A stretch of DNA of 64,000 nucleotides, taken from assembly GCA_024364805.1 (NCBI GenBank), contig CM044525.1, positions 24,306,973 through 24,370,972 of the forward strand, given 5' to 3'. Below are positions 52,885 to 63,049 of this stretch, one piece after another. Made by a program: the position numbers and the translations under genes. Positions within the stretch are counted from its first letter, which is position 1, and each line of letters begins with the position of its first letter. Source of the stretch: Euprymna scolopes (lineage: Eukaryota > Mollusca > Cephalopoda > Sepiida > Sepiolidae). The notes beneath the pieces are model-generated. The model saw only the letters and a program-made list of their open reading frames with translations. It had not been told where the DNA came from and ran no database searches.

Positions 52885-53717
52885 AGCCCGCTGTTGCCCA
52901 GGCGTTTGGAGATGTATGTTGAACAAAAAAAAAAAAAAAAAAAAAAAATGTAGTAGGAAGGCAGGCTCAAACCCGTACCGTGAAGGAGGAAAAGAATAGG
53001 AAAAAAACGTGACGTCTTTGCTGTTACGACCACCGTCAAACCGGGAGTGACGTTGGTTTTAATTAAAGCTAGACAATCGAAAAGAGGGGATGATTTTCGA
53101 AAATATCGGCGAAAAAAGCGACCCCACCCTGTAGAAAAGTGCCCTGTTTAGGGTGAAGAAATTAATGTTTTTAGCCAATTTTTCGGTATTTTTTCGTCTG
53201 AACGGTCAAGCTTCAAATGATACTGATCTTGTGAAAATCTGTTGCCTCTGTCGAAAGTTTTAGGCAGACATGCAAACATACATACATACATTTATATATT
53301 GATAGCTCAAATTTTCGACTCAAACCGATTAAAAAGCTTGCCCTATCTCTGAATACCCTGAATGTTTAGACCAGAAATTGTCTGAGTAATTTGGTAGAGA
53401 CTGCAGAGGTCAAATTTTTTAAAACTTTGACCCTTTAACATTTATTGTTTTGGGCTCAAATCAAGTTATATTTCAATTGTTTACACCTAAAATTGGCGGA
53501 GGATTTTGGTAGAGTTCTCAAAGGTCAAATCATTGAACTTTGGCCTCTTAACAGCCAAATTTCTAGCCGAAAACGGATTACAAAGATTTTCCCAAATCTC
53601 AATACCTTGTATATCAAATTTCGAGTCTGTAGACTTAAAATTGACAGAGTTATTGTGTAGGGAAATGTACGCAGACACACACACAGACAGACACGTTCGC
53701 TTTTATAGATATATAGA
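52885..53717 (-). mobile_element. Non-autonomous Helitron, long form, 3' tip lost
   Basis: Minus strand: starts A|TCTATATATCTATAAAAGCG (53717) and carries the full 5' module and 3' part, collinear with 26128-27013. The 3' hairpin is partly altered (GGGCAACAGCGGG) and the CTAG end is missing, so the boundary near 52885 is approximate. An A-run (52926-52948) sits where other copies have shorter ones. Confidence 0.7.
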
Positions 53718-54919
53718 TTTGTTTATGTCAGACAAATAGCAAGAGACAATATTCACAAATATCTGAGCATGGAAGTGAATTTGCCCGAATGTTGATGAAG
53801 AAAGAATGAACTCTATCTGGATATCAAAGGTTTCTACAACAGATGAAAACAGAGCCAGATTGTTAGACCTTGACAACCACCAACTCCAACATTGCTTCTG
53901 TGGTCTTTTTCTTTTTCATCTTCTCTTCTGGCTGTGTTGTTGTCTCTCGCATTGGCAGCTGCCGAGGGCTGCACAGTTGCTTACACATAAAAATAAAACA
54001 AAACACAAACTCTGGACACATTTTTCAAATATCAGTGGCACTGCGTGGTACTATCCTCTGGATGCTGAGGTCCACATTTACATCTATTGTCAACGCTATG
54101 TTCGCCAGTCTGTAGAGCAATTCATTTTCTCATCTCAACTTTTTAAAAATCTCTCGATCTTGTCCAAGCTGCAACCTGCATTCAACTATGTAAAATTTGC
54201 AACTGACCTCTACTGTTATTATTTTATTTTATTCATAATTTATTTTTTTTTTTTTTACTGGGGATAAGTTACAAGCTTCAGCATTCCTATCCTGTCGCAG
54301 TTAATCACCTGAAGAAGGTCAGAGGATGAGCGCCGAAGTATGGCGAAACAACAACTATGAAGATGAGGATAAGAGTCTGCAAAAAAAAATTAATTAACTG
54401 AACTCAACTGTCTCCAACTGGCAACTGTCCTCAACCCAAAACTCTTTATAACTGTTTCTAACTGTCATAAAACCCACGGCAACATAAACTTGTTTTAAAT
54501 ATATATCTACCTTTGTTTTCTCCTTTGTCACAAAATAACTGCCTCACCTTGCATAGTAATACTATTTTTGCTTTTTTTTGTCTTCTTTTGTGAGCAACTT
54601 TCTTTGCATTGTTCCGCTGATGTATTTGGCTCTTCTTCTTTTGTTATATTTTTTGCTTTTCTCCCTTACTTTTCAACACTTAGATGGATGAGGGGCAATA
54701 ATATCACAATATCAGCCATTTGGTTATTGAAGAAACACTGCAAATTGTTGATCCTCCTCATATTCAGATGTTCAGTGCTTCATTTGGTCAAATGTGAAAA
54801 TAAAATAAATGTAGGTGCTTGTGCAATATACCAAGTTTTTGAACAAATGCATCCTTCTCTTCCTCTCTCTCATATATATATATATATATATGTTGTTGTT
54901 AGCTTCGTCGATCTCAAGA
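53718..54919. other. Unassigned; retroelement-tail-like motif at 54308-54350
   Basis: At 54308 the phrase 'cacctgaagaaggtcagagg' followed by 'gccgaagtatggcgaaac' has the form 'TGAAGA-GG...CGAA...GAAAC', which I have seen in 3' regions of Penelope-like and other retroelements; a family cannot be fixed. Frames at 53806-54267 and 54568-54942 are low-complexity or AT-driven. An AT tract is at 54872-54890. No gene called. Confidence 0.35.
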
Positions 54920-55200
54920 GATCATGGAATTCTGCGGCCTGATTCAGTCGAGGAGTTGCAGCTTGTGGTGTGGCTGTGCAGACTGAAGCGGGAGCCACAG
55001 GACCTACCACAGTTGCTGCAGATGTAGCCTTTCTGTCTCTTTGCCTGGGCCAGGGTCAAAGCTGGACCTGTCCTCTCCTTTCTACAGGCATGCTTCTCCC
55101 ACCACCTTGTGGTTCTTCTTTCGGATGTCTCAGCCACACGCCGGATGGTGGTCCGCCAGCCCTCACAGTCTGAGGCAGCCGTCTCGAGCTTCGAACAATG
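54920..55200 (-). pseudogene. LINE ORF2 C-terminus with C2H2/C2HC zinc finger
   Basis: Minus-strand frame reading KLETAASDCEGWRTTIRRVA, then ETSERRTTRWWEKHACRKER, then YICSNCGRSCGSRFSLHSHT followed by TSC, ending GRRIP. A 'DR--WR' block followed by basic residues and a single zinc finger (C-x2-C-x11-H-x4-C here) is the usual C-terminus of several LINE families in aquatic invertebrates and fish (recalled). The final His is Cys. The stretch is open for about 85 codons, but no reverse transcriptase is attached, so it is a truncated copy or an unusual retained domain. Confidence 0.65.
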
Positions 55201-55394
55201 CCAGGCAGCCTACTAATATAATATAATAAGAAAGTTCAGTGTTAAATTTAGTATGAAAACAGTCTAAAATAAATATCGCACGTCTAATGAATCTAAGAAA
55301 CAGTTTTTTATAGGTATAGTTTCTTATTATAAATCAACCTTTCCTACCTCGACATGGTTCAGAATCATCTTTGAAATCTAGTAGGCGATACTCC
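55201..55394. other. Non-coding, no recognised element
   Basis: AT-rich; nothing recognised. Confidence 0.5.
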
Positions 55395-55850
55395 TTTTCT
55401 CTTTAAAACCTATTTATCACAGAAGAGACATTGTGATTCTATCTCTACACTATTATTTTTATTTTCATAGCAGGTGCTTGACTGAGCTTGATCCCTTTCT
55501 GTAATATACTCGTCTAACTACACCCATTATCAACAATTTCTCTTACTCTTTGTCTGTGCCTAAGATTAAACACAAATTCCATGAGCAAAATTTCTTTCCT
55601 AAAACTGCCGGTCTGTTAAACACAATACTGCAGGGCTGCTTGTCAGCTGATTACAACATGGTAGCTTTCAAGTTCAATTTAAACAAGTTCTTGTTGAGTC
55701 GTCCTCTTAAATAAATAAATTCTACCCAGTTTCCACCTGTACCAATCTATGTTGTCTCACTGACTACCTGACACTCATTAACCCTTATCCTCGAATAGCC
55801 TTTCGGTCTTGATAAGCGATAACTTCCTTGTAAAAAAAAAATATTAATAA
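55395..55850 (+). pseudogene. LINE 3' end, jockey/CR1-like, with poly(A)
   Basis: Plus strand: 'tatcacagaagagacattgtga' begins the HRRD block; later 'ttccatgagcaaaatttctttcctaaaact' encodes the FHEQ-FFP block, and 'aatttaaacaagttcttgttg' the end. It is followed by the shared 3' tail ('cattaacccttatcctcgaat', 'cttgataagcgataac') and a short poly(A) (55841-55849). Several frame breaks. 5'-truncated. Confidence 0.75.
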
Positions 55851-56109
55851 CAAAACTCTTGTAGTTATAATGTAAATTCTTGTATGTCCATTCTTAGTTG
55901 TGGACCTTAGTTGAATAACTGTCAGCCCTTTTATAAGTATTGAGTAACAGACAGTCATTTCAAGATATCACAGAAGCAGTAAGTGTTTGTTTTGGGACAT
56001 TTTCTTGCATGATTTTATTTTATTTATTTATTTATTTTTTTCTTCGGGGAGTTGGTGCGTGTCCAGAATCCCCCCTTCTCCATGAGAAAAATAAAGAAAA
56101 ATCTATACT
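55851..56109. other. Non-coding, no recognised element
   Basis: AT-rich; an ATTT-type run (56013-56042) and 'ttcggggagttggtgcgtgt' with no match elsewhere. Confidence 0.5.
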
Positions 56110-56416
56110 ATGTATGTAAAGAATATATTGTACACCAAAATTTGCATAAATTGATCAAATTGTTTTATTTTTAAATATTAGAAAATCAAATTTGATGATT
56201 AAACTACGACTGACGATCGCACAACACCATCTTGAAAATACTTTGAAGAAACAAGGGAGATAACTTAAAATCGAGATTTTAGAAAAACATTCTTGACATG
56301 AGGAGGGACGCATGGGAAAAACTCAAATTCGCTTAAAATGGTTTTCTTTATAAAAAATAAATCTTGATCAATTAACCTGATTTTTGGTGTATGGTATTTT
56401 ATTTCTGTCACGTGTA
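56110..56416. mobile_element. Diverged relative of the 19499-19815 MITE
   Basis: Inverted arms 'gtacaccaaaatttgcataaattgatcaaattg' (from 56129) and its counterpart near 56345-56400 ('cttgatcaattaacctgatttttggtgtatgg'), with the CCAAAA...ATTGATCAA order of the MITE at 19.5 kb. Outer tips (TATGTATGTAAAG and CACGTGTATGAG) are poorly conserved, so the limits are approximate. No coding sequence. Confidence 0.55.
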
Positions 56417-56497
56417 TGAGCATCATACAGGTGGTTTTTCTTCTTTTCTTTTCATATAGGAGGGGGAATTCTGGACAAATCATTTTTTTTTTTTTTT

Positions 56498-56800
56498 NNN
56501 NNNNNNNNNNNNNNNNNNNNNNNNNNNNNNNNNNNNNNNNNNNNNNNNNNNNNNNNNNNNNNNNNNNNNNNNNNNNNNNNNNNNNNNNNNNNNNNNNNNN
56601 NNNNNNNNNNNNNNNNNNNNNNNNNNNNNNNNNNNNNNNNNNNNNNNNNNNNNNNNNNNNNNNNNNNNNNNNNNNNNNNNNNNNNNNNNNNNNNNNNNNN
56701 NNNNNNNNNNNNNNNNNNNNNNNNNNNNNNNNNNNNNNNNNNNNNNNNNNNNNNNNNNNNNNNNNNNNNNNNNNNNNNNNNNNNNNNNNNNNNNNNNNNN
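56498..56800. other. Assembly gap (303 N)
   Basis: A run of N bounded by poly(T) on the left (56483-56497) and poly(A) on the right (56801-56820). The true content and length are unknown; any reading frame drawn through it is meaningless. Confidence 1.
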
Positions 56801-56820
56801 AAAAAAAAAAAAAAAAAAAA

Positions 56821-57039
56821 ACGTAAAGAACTGAGACGTGTATGTGTCTTATGTTTTTTTTAACAGTTCACTTGTAATTAAAAACAAAAATCTAGACAGT
56901 GAGTCAAGTACAATAACCAGCTTTACAAGATCTTGAAAAAGTGTTTCCAAACTTACTTATTCTTTCCATGATATGAACAATTCACGCATGCGCTGTTGTG
57001 AAACAGTTGACAAACAGATAAAAATCCAATGACCGCCCA
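56821..57039. other. Non-coding, no recognised element
   Basis: Nothing recognised. Confidence 0.5.
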
Positions 57040-57219
57040 AGTAGCAATTTTTCAATTTTGACCCCTTAGTAGCCCCCTTTCCGGATGAAAACCAATTGAA
57101 AAGTTTTCCACATGTCTGAATACCCTATATACCAAATTTCAAGTCTGTAGATCAAAAATTAGTTGAGTATATAGGTTGAGAAGTGTCCTCACACATTTTC
57201 ACCTTTATAGATATATAGA
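57040..57219 (-). mobile_element. Helitron 5'-module fragment
   Basis: Minus strand: starts A|TCTATATATCTATAAAGGTG (57219), continues 'ctcaactaatttttgatctacag', 'ggtatatagggtattcagac', 'tttcatccggaaaggggg', 'ctaaggggtcaaaattg', as the 5' module of the long form does. It ends without the 3' part or CTAG. Confidence 0.6.
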
Positions 57220-57231
57220 TTATAAAGGGAA

Positions 57232-57632
57232 TCTCACTGTCAATTTTGACGGATGAGGTTCACATAACTAAGTTGTCTGAAATCCACAGAAATGATTTGT
57301 TTATAGTGGTGAAGTCTTTGTTTAAAACTATCCATACTTTTTGGAACAATTGCTAATCTCTGTGCACTTGAGTATAACTAACAGAGTGGACAGTAGACCT
57401 CAGGTTTTACATCAGTGATCCATCTCCTAGATGCATGTCTTAAATGAAGACTGAGGGTGTATTTCTCCCAGTGGTTTTAAACGTGTCCCCAGATACTAAT
57501 CTGGAAATTTTTATGTCTTGGCACAATGCATACAGCGCTTAGTATTTCCAAATGGTCACCGATCTGGTACTGGCCAATCTCGTCTTTGCTTAACTTTGAT
57601 GATCTATCGAGAACAGGTGTGTCGTTACGTCG

Positions 57633-57635
<3 letters not shown>
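57232..57635 (-). mobile_element. 5S-rRNA-headed SINE, copy G (body type 2)
   Basis: Minus strand: head 'acacctgttctcgatagatcatcaaagttaagc' (57585-57620), 'gagattggccagtaccagatcggtgaccatttggaaatac' (complement of 57545-57580) in 5S order, then the body of copy A: 'gacataaaaatttccagattagtatctg', 'aagacatgcatctagg', 'cactataaacaaatcatttctgtggatttcagacaacttagttatgtg'. It ends near 57232. The 5' side abuts the (CG/CA)n microsatellite. Together with copy A it defines body type 2. Confidence 0.8.

Positions 57636-57696
<61 letters not shown>
57635..57696 (+). repeat. (CG)n/(CA)n microsatellite
   Basis: A short CGCGCG start followed by about 27 CA units, directly at the 5' end of SINE copy G. Confidence 0.95.
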
Positions 57697-57697
<1 letters not shown>

Positions 57698-58157
57698 CTC
57701 ATTTAGAAATTAGACGCAATAACCATACCCAACCGTGAACCCATTTAGTAGGCCTTATTTGCATGGGTGCCAGGCCTTTTATAAGTACCTTCTTAATCAA
57801 TAGTCAGAAGTTTATTTTTAGCTAATCAGACTTGTTTGAAATATATATTTACAATCAATGAGAAATGGACTTTGCTTAGCCTTTCTCCCTCAAAATTGGA
57901 TTGCCTTTTTTTCTTTTCTTTTTTTCCTGTTTTCATTCCAAGTTAAATCTCATCTGTCGTCGAAGACACCAACAACAGAAACATCTCGTTTTATATTGGT
58001 CAGTATAGGCTTATAGAATTGCTATGTAATTCTGTGTAGGTGGTTAGAAGTGGAAGTTGGGGGTGGCAGTTGGAAACCCATTGCTCTTGCTCTGGTCAAG
58101 CAGGTTGATGAAGCTGCGTGAAAGTAAAACTAATATACACACATACATTCACATAGA
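57697..58157. other. Non-coding, no gene seen
   Basis: Nothing recognised apart from a T-rich patch at 57905-57930. Confidence 0.5.
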
Positions 58158-58470
58158 CATTTACGAGAGAGAAACTTTGGGGAGAGAGCGGGTGTAGAGT
58201 TGGGGAGAGGAGTGGCGTGAAGAAGAAGGAAAGGGTAAAGATGAGGTTAAACCTAAAAGATGAGGGTTTGGTGTTAGCACGTTGTGGGGTCAGAGCGTAG
58301 AGGAGGGGGTTTAGGTTGACTGGTGAAAGGAGTATTGAGGTGGATGGATGGATGGAAAAGTATGAATTAAAAAAAAAAAAATGCTGGAGGGAGACTTGGA
58401 AAGAAGGGAAGAACATGTTAGAAGGTAGAGGTGGCTGTGAATAAAGAAAAGCCTTGGTAATTTTCCATTC
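58158..58470 (+). other. Purine-rich tract of about 300 bp
   Basis: The plus strand is dominated by G and A ('gagagagaaactttggggag', 'gaagaagaaggaaagggtaa', 'ggtggatggatggatggaaa'), unlike its surroundings. No open frame with recognisable features. It may be an exon-UTR-like or decayed simple-repeat region. Confidence 0.5.
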
Positions 58471-58492
58471 ATTGCTGCTAATTTTTGTCTGC

Positions 58493-58499
<7 letters not shown>

Positions 58500-58532
<33 letters not shown>
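58500..58532 (+). repeat. Poly(T) tract, 33 nt
   Basis: Pure T run preceded by 'gctgtcttc'. Confidence 0.9.
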
Positions 58533-58538
<6 letters not shown>

Positions 58539-58709
58539 GTATTCATATCCTCCTATGTGTTCAGTCAGCCATTTAAATCCTCTCTTTTCCCCCTTTCTTT
58601 GAGTGGTACCACAGGCTGCATATATTACGTTCTGCAAAGTATAAACCACGCGAGATTTTCGTACACTCTTTTCGAAACTCACAGCAGTGCGTGTGTGCAG
58701 GTGCGAACG

Positions 58710-58710
<1 letters not shown>

Positions 58711-58756
<46 letters not shown>
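58711..58756 (+). repeat. (AC)23 microsatellite
   Basis: Forty-six bases of AC followed by GTGTTTGTTTGTTTG. Confidence 0.95.
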
Positions 58757-58759
<3 letters not shown>

Positions 58760-59098
58760 TTTGTTTGTTTGTTTTGTTTTAATGTACAATTTATATTAGT
58801 ATATACTTTAAAGAACAGTCTGTACTGGTTTTTGTTACTATGATTTATTTTGAAAAGAAAATTTCTGTTTAGAGGTAATAAAAATTAAAAACAAAACGAG
58901 AACGTAGCAGTTGCCACATTAAAGGGAGAGCACCCGGTTTCGTTTCTTAGCCATATATTGTACATGGCAGTCTTCATTTCAGCACATGGCATCATGGACA
59001 ACTGGAAATGGAGCGAGAAAATATATCTCAATAATGAAATGTATATTTAGTTTTAACATGTTACTGCAGTTTCATGGTATCACCGATCAGCAGAAGTA
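58757..59098. other. Non-coding, no gene seen
   Basis: No recognised repeat or coding region. Confidence 0.5.
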
Positions 59099-59124
59099 TC
59101 TCTCTCTCACTCTCTCTCTCTCTG

Positions 59125-59178
<54 letters not shown>
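59099..59178 (+). repeat. (TC)n then (CA)n microsatellite
   Basis: (TC)n at 59099-59123 and (CA)26 at 59126-59178. Confidence 0.95.
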
Positions 59179-59180
<2 letters not shown>

Positions 59181-60503
59181 ATTTATTAATAAAACTACCG
59201 GTCAATATCGCATGTGTATTTCTCACTTTTAAATACGCATTGAATTAATACTTTTATTTATTGTTATTATTAATTGAATATTTATTCACATCAAAAGTAA
59301 AATAAAGGACAATTAAAACGAATATTTAAAATTTTATTTAAAAAAAAAAAAAAGTAAAAATTATATTTTGAATTGTTTTCTACGGCTCCAATCCCGGGCA
59401 ACACCGTATGAGAGAGAGAGAGAGAGAGAGAGAGAGTGAGTTTAAATCGAAAGTACTATTTCTTATGCTCAGATTAGAGTACGTCAAGCTGTGTGACCTC
59501 AATAATTTATTGATATTGTTATGTCACTGCTGTTATAACTGCAGGATATTAAACACTATCCATTGAAATGCCTGTTATTAATCGCAAATAGATTTTATAT
59601 GGCTAAATAGCTTAAATCATGAATTTCTTTGTGTGCTGTACTTTTACATTAAAAAAAACATTATTTTCAGCAACATTTTTACAAATAAAAACAATTTGCT
59701 GATTATCATAAATGTACTTGATGCTTATTTGTATTGGATTTCCCTAGAGCAAGAAAATCATTGCTGAGGTTTAGTTAAAAATGTTCAGCTTTACAACCAT
59801 AGGGTCACGTTCGAAAATAAATGTTTTCTTTTAGTTTAGGAGCACAAATTAATTGAAATACTTGACTTTAATGTATGTTAGGAAGGATATTTAATTAAAA
59901 ATTGAAAGACTTCAGAATCATTTTTAAAGTTTTGAACAATCACGAAATAAACTGGTGCCAGCCATTAAAAAAAAAAAAAAAAGAAGAGATTTACGATTTA
60001 CTCGAAATTTAATGAGGGATCGTATGCCCTTTTGCCCCATTTTATAAGTTTTTTTTTTTTGTTTTTTTTTTTGTTTTTTTTACTTTGACATTTTATAGCA
60101 TTTTATTGAAGGGTTTACTCTGGATGGATTGAGTGTTATAAAGTGAATTTAATTAAAATAATTTTCATAAAATGTATAGTTTCTATGGCAGGGTTAGGCA
60201 CAAGGTGTTGTTTTTTTTTTTTTAATTTTTAGGGTGGATTAATGGGGAATTTATTAGAATAGTCAACAAAACAAAAAAATGAATGAAATAAAAATATGCA
60301 ACAGATAAATGTGACCAAATGCAAGTTAAGTTGCTCTTTTAGCTACCTGGATCTTTTATTTCAGTCTTATAACTTATTTGAAAGTGTTTTCTTTTTTATT
60401 TTTATAAAAAAATCTAGTGCAAACTGTCAAGTTCAAATAAAAAAAAACTGGCACTGTTTGGAACCTTGAGAATCACTAAAAAAATCGAAAATTAAACAAA
60501 ACA
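59179..60503. other. Non-coding; decayed Helitron-like end near 59388; (AG)13 at 59410-59436
   Basis: 'gctccaatcccgggcaacaccgt' (59385-59407) resembles the GC-rich 3' hairpin of the Helitron families, directly followed by an (AG)n tract in place of the CTAG end. The rest is very AT-rich with many T runs (60049-60080). Confidence 0.5.
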
Positions 60504-61088
60504 CTAGAGGATGACCTCCAATCTGTAGTGGAATGGGGACAAAAATGGATGGTCACATTCAATGCTGCCAAGACTAAACTTGTTTCCTTAAATCACTACA
60601 AGAAACCTTCTCAACCACAAATAGCAATGGCCAAAGACTCTTTATCTGAAAGTACATCTTTTAAACTCCTCGGTCTAACGTTCACAGGAAACATGAGTTA
60701 GAACAATTACATTGAAAACATTGCCAGGGCCGCTGCAAAGAAGGTAGGCTCTCTCTACCATGCTAGAAAACTACTGACACCTGAAAGTATCCTGTACCTC
60801 TATAAGGCCACCATTCGCCCATGTATGGAGTATTGCTGTCACATCTAGGCTGGTGCATCTGCTGCTAGTCTCTCGCTCCTAGACAAGGTTCAAAAGAGAG
60901 TCGCCAATCTGATAGGCCCTGAACTGTCATCTAAGCTTCAGCCTCTGTCTCATCGACGAAACATTGCATCCCTCTGCCTGTTCTACAAGTATTTTAATGG
61001 TGAATACTCTGACGAACTGCAAGCATTTGTGCCCCCACGACGTAGACACCCTCGACAAACCTGACAGGCAGCTAAATCACACCCCCAC
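60504..61088 (+). pseudogene. LINE (second subfamily) RT thumb and C-terminal part
   Basis: Plus strand, one frame with three stops: LEDDLQSVVEWGQKWMVTFN, AAKTKLVSLNHY, FKLLGLTFTGNMS, AARAAAKKVGSLYHA-like (ARAAAKKVGSLYHARKLLTP), LYKATIRPCMEYCCHI, LSLLDKVQKRVANLIGP, LQPLSHRRNIASLCLFYKYF, NGEYSDELQAFVPP. It parallels residues ~250-470 of the reverse transcriptase ORF at 34.6 kb and shares the last block with 21573-21970. Stops occur after GNMS, in place of Trp after CCHI, and near the end. Truncated on both sides, with other sequence from about 61089. Confidence 0.85.
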
Positions 61089-61330
61089 ACAAACGCGTTT
61101 GTTAGTTTGGAGAAGACGGGATCAGCACAGCAGGGCGTTTCTTTATTACAATATCAGGGAATATACATAGAGCGTGAACAGAAACTGCATCTGCTCAACC
61201 AGTAGCTTGTGAGTTTTGCAGCTTAATTTTCTGGGAGCAGGGCTGGCCTTGTGTCACACATGTGGCACAAACATTGATAGAGTAAAATGAGGTGGACTTA
61301 TGGCCCTCATGCATCAAACACGACTAGAAA
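61089..61330 (+). pseudogene. Possible LINE C-terminal zinc finger, decayed
   Basis: 'tgtgagttttgcagcttaat' encodes CEFCSL, and one frame over, 'tctgggagcagggctggcct...cacatgtggcacaaacat' encodes SGSRAGLVSHMWHKH. Together they look like a single C2H2 finger of the type found at the end of some LINE ORF2s, disrupted by a frame change of one. A stop follows. It is directly next to a LINE of a different type, so the junction at about 61089 is either an insertion point or a recombination point. Confidence 0.45.
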
Positions 61331-62823
61331 GTCCATTATATCAAGAATAAGATTTGGTCTACATGCTTTGGAAGTGCCCATCTTGAACATGAGAAGGGGC
61401 AATGATCAGATTCTTATAGGCAGTTTCTGTCTGTAATAGGGAATAAAGAGGCGGAGTTTAAGCTAACTGTTATGGTGGTTGGATAGTGGGGGAATTATTG
61501 ATTATTCATTATTTACCATACTTCTAGAAATTGCAGGTTCCTTATTTGTGTTACTGTGTTCTCTGGTTGTCACAGTATACCTACTCTTACCTGTGGCTGT
61601 TACACTTTTACAGAGTTTTCTTGATGCTATAAATATTTGTCTTCGTAGCTAACTAATGGTAGTTGAAATGGCAAAATGCTTCCTGCCTATGCGCGATAGC
61701 AGCAGCTGCACAGGTCAAAGTGAGCTATTGAGGAAAATAGCACTGACTATAAAACTTCCATGTTGTGGCAAATGCTTTTATGTCTGCATTGATCCATTCA
61801 GTTACCTCCTTTATGCATTGTTCAGCAGAAAGAAAAAGTTTTACCCCAAGAGGCATCTCTGATGAGATCTCTGAATGTTTCCCAATTGGGGGTGGGGTAT
61901 TTAGTTCTCTCTCCACTGCAAGAACTGTAACACCAGGGTTGGAAAGTGGGATTGTGAAGTCAGCACCTCCAAGGAGGGGCATTCTGACCTGCAAAAAAAA
62001 TGCCTGGGCAACTCTGTCAGCATTCTTCGGTAAGGGCACCTCAGACGATTAACAATAAACTAACCCTTTCTCAAAGAGAAAAGGCAAAGCTTTGGAGAGT
62101 GGACCTCCTAGAACTGCACGGAACTAGTATTACATCACAATCAATAGAGACTAAGTTATTACAGGAGTGATCTAATCTCTTTTGAAAGCCGAGGATAAAA
62201 ATCCCTATGACGTCATAAAGGATAAATAATCATTGTCAAAAGCTGTGGAGGTGTATATTTGTTTTGAAAGCAACATTCAGTCATAATGTTTTTGGCTGTT
62301 ACTACGGTATAAACTAATCTCAAAGTTAAGAATTGATAGATTTAATAACGGATAAAAAATATGGTAATTATGCAGAATACAGGCCATGCTATTTTTTAGA
62401 CAGAATTTTCAAGTTAAATTCAACTTTTATAGTATCTTTTATTTATTAAAATTGTTAGGTGGAAGTACAGAATAGTTAATAAAGCGCCACTCTCCCCATA
62501 TAAACGAATGGGTTTCTAAATAATATTATTTCAAAATGCACACTCCATGATGTCATAAAGAATGAATGGTCGTTGTCAAAAAGTTTCCATTGATTCTTAA
62601 TGACGCCATCTATTTTCAGTTGAAGACTTTCTTGTAAAAACATTGTTATCACAAATAACAAAGTTAATAAATCATTTTATTAGTTTATAATGTATATAAC
62701 ATATTCAACAGGTGGTCTAGTTAAGCATAAAAACAAGTGCAGTTTGTCCGTCAGAACGACAAAAACCATCTGACTAACTTAGGAATGATGGATAACTCAT
62801 GCTGGGAGTTTATTTTTCAGCAT
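61331..62823. other. Unassigned; overlapping open frames at 61725-62052
   Basis: A 104-codon frame on the minus strand (61725-62039, with RVAQAFFLQVRMPLLGGADF and IKEVTEWINADIKAFATTWK) overlaps a 95-codon frame on the plus strand (61765-62052). One of them may be a remnant of a coding element, since the DNA is less AT-rich here. I recognise neither. The rest holds nothing recognised; 'gcgccactctccccatataaa' (62483) has no match. Confidence 0.35.
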
Positions 62824-63040
62824 GTTAACACATTGTTTTTCATTAGATCACTGAAGTTAAGCAATGTTGAGCTTGGACAGTACCAAATGGGTGACCATTT
62901 GGGAATACCGAGTGCGGTATATAGGAGGACGTTGACACCTCCATGCAAAAACTGCAAAAACATGTCATCTCCCCAAACTAGGATATACATGCTGCTGGTG
63001 ATCGTTGGTGAATTTGATATTCCCTAGATATTTTCTCTTT
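62824..63040 (+). mobile_element. 5S-rRNA-headed SINE, copy E (body type 1)
   Basis: Head: 'gttaacacattgtttttcat', 'tagatcactgaagttaagca', 'atgttgagcttggacagtac', 'aaatgggtgaccatttggga', 'ataccgagtgcggtat', a good 5S 3' two-thirds with the A-box and C-box region preserved. Body: 'aggatatacatgctgctggtgatcg', 'ggtgaatttgatattccc'. It faces copy F tail to tail. Confidence 0.85.
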
Positions 63041-63049
63041 TGGTGGAAG

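Noticed and set aside
53806-54267. 153-codon open frame
   Set aside because: Hydrophobic and Cys/His-rich without any family pattern, ending in a T run; no supporting signals.
56416-56826. 136-codon open frame
   Set aside because: It runs through the N gap and is open only because N codons cannot be stops.
57477-57738. Frames rich in Cys-Val or Thr-His
   Set aside because: They are translations of the CA/TG microsatellite.
58311-58754. 147-codon open frame on the minus strand
   Set aside because: It is built from the AC microsatellite, the poly(T) tract and the purine-rich segment, with no plausible protein content.
61725-62052. Overlapping open frames of 104 and 95 codons as host genes
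   Set aside because: Neither has a recognisable domain, a start context or splice signals, and both strands are open over the same stretch, which suggests base composition rather than selection.
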